From: a virus | IMG/VR virus record: IMGVR_UViG_3300042288_000398 | Location: 1-58,919 of that record | DNA: 58,919 nucleotides | Reading direction: 5' to 3' (one strand) | Shown here: positions 58,198-58,919 of the stretch, piece by piece | Numbering within the stretch: position 1 is the first letter of the stretch | How the letters are laid out: every line of letters begins with the position of its first letter | Program-made: the position numbers and the translations under genes | The notes under the pieces: model-generated | Told to the model about the DNA's origin: nothing | Database searches by the model: none | What the model saw: the letters and a program-made list of their open reading frames with translations, nothing else

Positions 58198-58532
58198 GTT
58201 ACTGATCCCCCTCGCAATACTGAATCTTTGTATTCGCCTATGTCAAGCGGGTCTGGTGTAAGTCCCCACTTAAGTCTTTGGTTTTGATATTCAAACTCTT
58301 CATCATCAATTTTTCTTCTTCCAGACAAAAACTTAGGCTGTCCCTCATAAATTCCATAGTGTCTTACTGCATCCGCCAGCAAAGCCATGCGGGCACGATT
58401 TCCTTTTTTAGAAGTTATTGAAAGAAAGTTGCCATCGTCGTCACCAATCCAGCGTCCGTCTGGCATTTCCCATACGTATATTCCGAGAGTGGTTTCCTCG
58501 ATTACCTGGCTTTTTTGGTTTAAGATGTCCAT
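58194..58532 (-). CDS. small protein upstream of portal, unknown
   Basis: 112 residues: a beta-rich N-terminus (LGIYVWEMPDGRWIGDDDGNFLSI), a helix (RMALLADAVRHYG) and a C-terminal segment of predicted extended structure. The pattern EMPDGRWIGDDDGNFL recurs next to portal genes in actinophages, function unknown. No ribosome site precedes the ATG, so coupling to an upstream frame is likely. Confidence 0.7.
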   Translation of the reverse strand: MDILNQKSQVIEETTLGIYVWEMPDGRWIGDDDGNFLSITSKKGNRARMALLADAVRHYGIYEGQPKFLSGRRKIDDEEFEYQNQRLKWGLTPDPLDIGEYKDSVLRGGSVT

Positions 58533-58617
58533 ATGTTAAACAGTTTATCATTATTCTTAGTAAAAGTCCAGTCTTGATGCCAGCCTGATACACTTTTGTT
58601 GCAAATTGTGCACCCTA

Positions 58618-58919
58618 CTAGTCAAATTGCCTTATGAAATATGGTGTTCCATCCTGACCATGGACACTTTCAGATATAGTTACTCCTGGGTCAGTTATAA
58701 CCTTTGAGTTATCTGAGCAATAAAGCCTGTAGTTAGTTATTGCTTCTGCGGATGTAAATGCTTTCTCGTAAAAAGCTATGTTGTTATATAGGTTTGAAGT
58801 TCCATATTCTGTATCTAATTGATTTTGATTAAACTTAATATTTAAGGCTGGCTGATTTAATACAATTATAATATGATGGGCAACATCATTTAGCAAAAAT
58901 GTCGATGCATTAGTCTCTG
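58618..58919 (-). CDS. LamG-like structural protein, 5' end outside window
   Basis: About 99 residues open to the right edge. The end has LYNNIAFYEKAFTSAEAITNYRLY, the last strand and helix pattern of LamG/concanavalin-like jelly-roll domains that bind glycans. It may be a decoration or fibre protein placed before the portal. The N-terminus and full size are not visible. Confidence 0.65.
   Translation of the reverse strand, partial: ETNASTFLLNDVAHHIIIVLNQPALNIKFNQNQLDTEYGTSNLYNNIAFYEKAFTSAEAITNYRLYCSDNSKVITDPGVTISESVHGQDGTPYFIRQFD

Noticed and set aside
1-58919. Window as a complete circular genome
   Set aside because: Joining base 1 to base 58919 brings the left partial gene to an early stop and does not match the frame of the right partial gene, so the ends are not adjacent as given.
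1-58919. Temperate phage functions
   Set aside because: No integrase, excisionase pair, immunity repressor or attachment-site signature was recognised; the small HTH proteins alone are not evidence of lysogeny.

Overview
This window is a large part of the genome of a tailed double-stranded DNA phage with a long-tailed (siphovirus-like) structural module. The likely host is a low-GC actinobacterium, probably a freshwater or marine planktonic lineage. That view rests on a WhiB-like iron-sulfur regulator (4571-4882), several predicted leaderless promoters and AT-rich coding. No integrase or repressor was recognised, so a lytic lifestyle is the simplest reading. Every gene I can support lies on the minus strand. 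Genes are packed with ATGA or TAATG stop/start overlaps, and no stretch of 300 bases lacks a gene. Because reading runs from high to low coordinates, the layout below goes from right to left.

58.9-49.3 kb is the head and neck module: a partial LamG-like protein, a small head-region protein, portal, prohead protease fused to a scaffold-like region, HK97-type capsid, a SAP-like small protein, connector/neck proteins, the tail tube, and tail assembly chaperones made through a -1 slip on A AAT TTG. 49.3-29.5 kb is the tail module: a 3692-residue tape measure protein with unusual embedded domains, tail hub and minor tail proteins, an S74-chaperone fibre and a collagen-like tip protein. 29.4-15.3 kb carries replication and recombination: metallophosphoesterase, DnaB-like helicase, DnaG-like primase, a gp32-like ssDNA-binding protein, a DnaE-type polymerase, RecA, a PD-(D/E)xK resolvase candidate, a Cas4-like nuclease and a RuvC-like resolvase. 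Small zinc-binding proteins are interspersed. 15.2-12.3 kb holds the terminase genes, far from the portal. 12.0-9.0 kb holds two tRNAs, a 2-oxoglutarate oxygenase, a thermonuclease-like protein, Hsp20, a fused APS-kinase-like/nucleotidyltransferase and DUF2061. 9.0-5.2 kb is an exported PA14 protein with Pro-Thr repeats, followed by a lysis cassette (two holin-like proteins, a lipoprotein and a CHAP endolysin) and tRNA-Leu. 5.1-0 kb is a host-interaction region: WhiB, a proteasome-fold Ntn hydrolase, a secreted subtilisin-like protease, thioredoxin and another exported protein cut by the window edge.

The most notable features are: a repeated promoter layout with the -10 box exactly 6 nt before ATG, predicting leaderless messages at six genes; a giant tape measure with kinase-like and ADP-ribosyltransferase-like segments; an exported subtilase next to a proteasome-like hydrolase; three distinct 2-oxoglutarate oxygenases; and a tRNA set (Leu-UAA, Arg-UCU, probable Ile2-CAU) suited to the A/T-rich codons of the phage. 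All functional calls come from reading motifs by eye. No database search was run.
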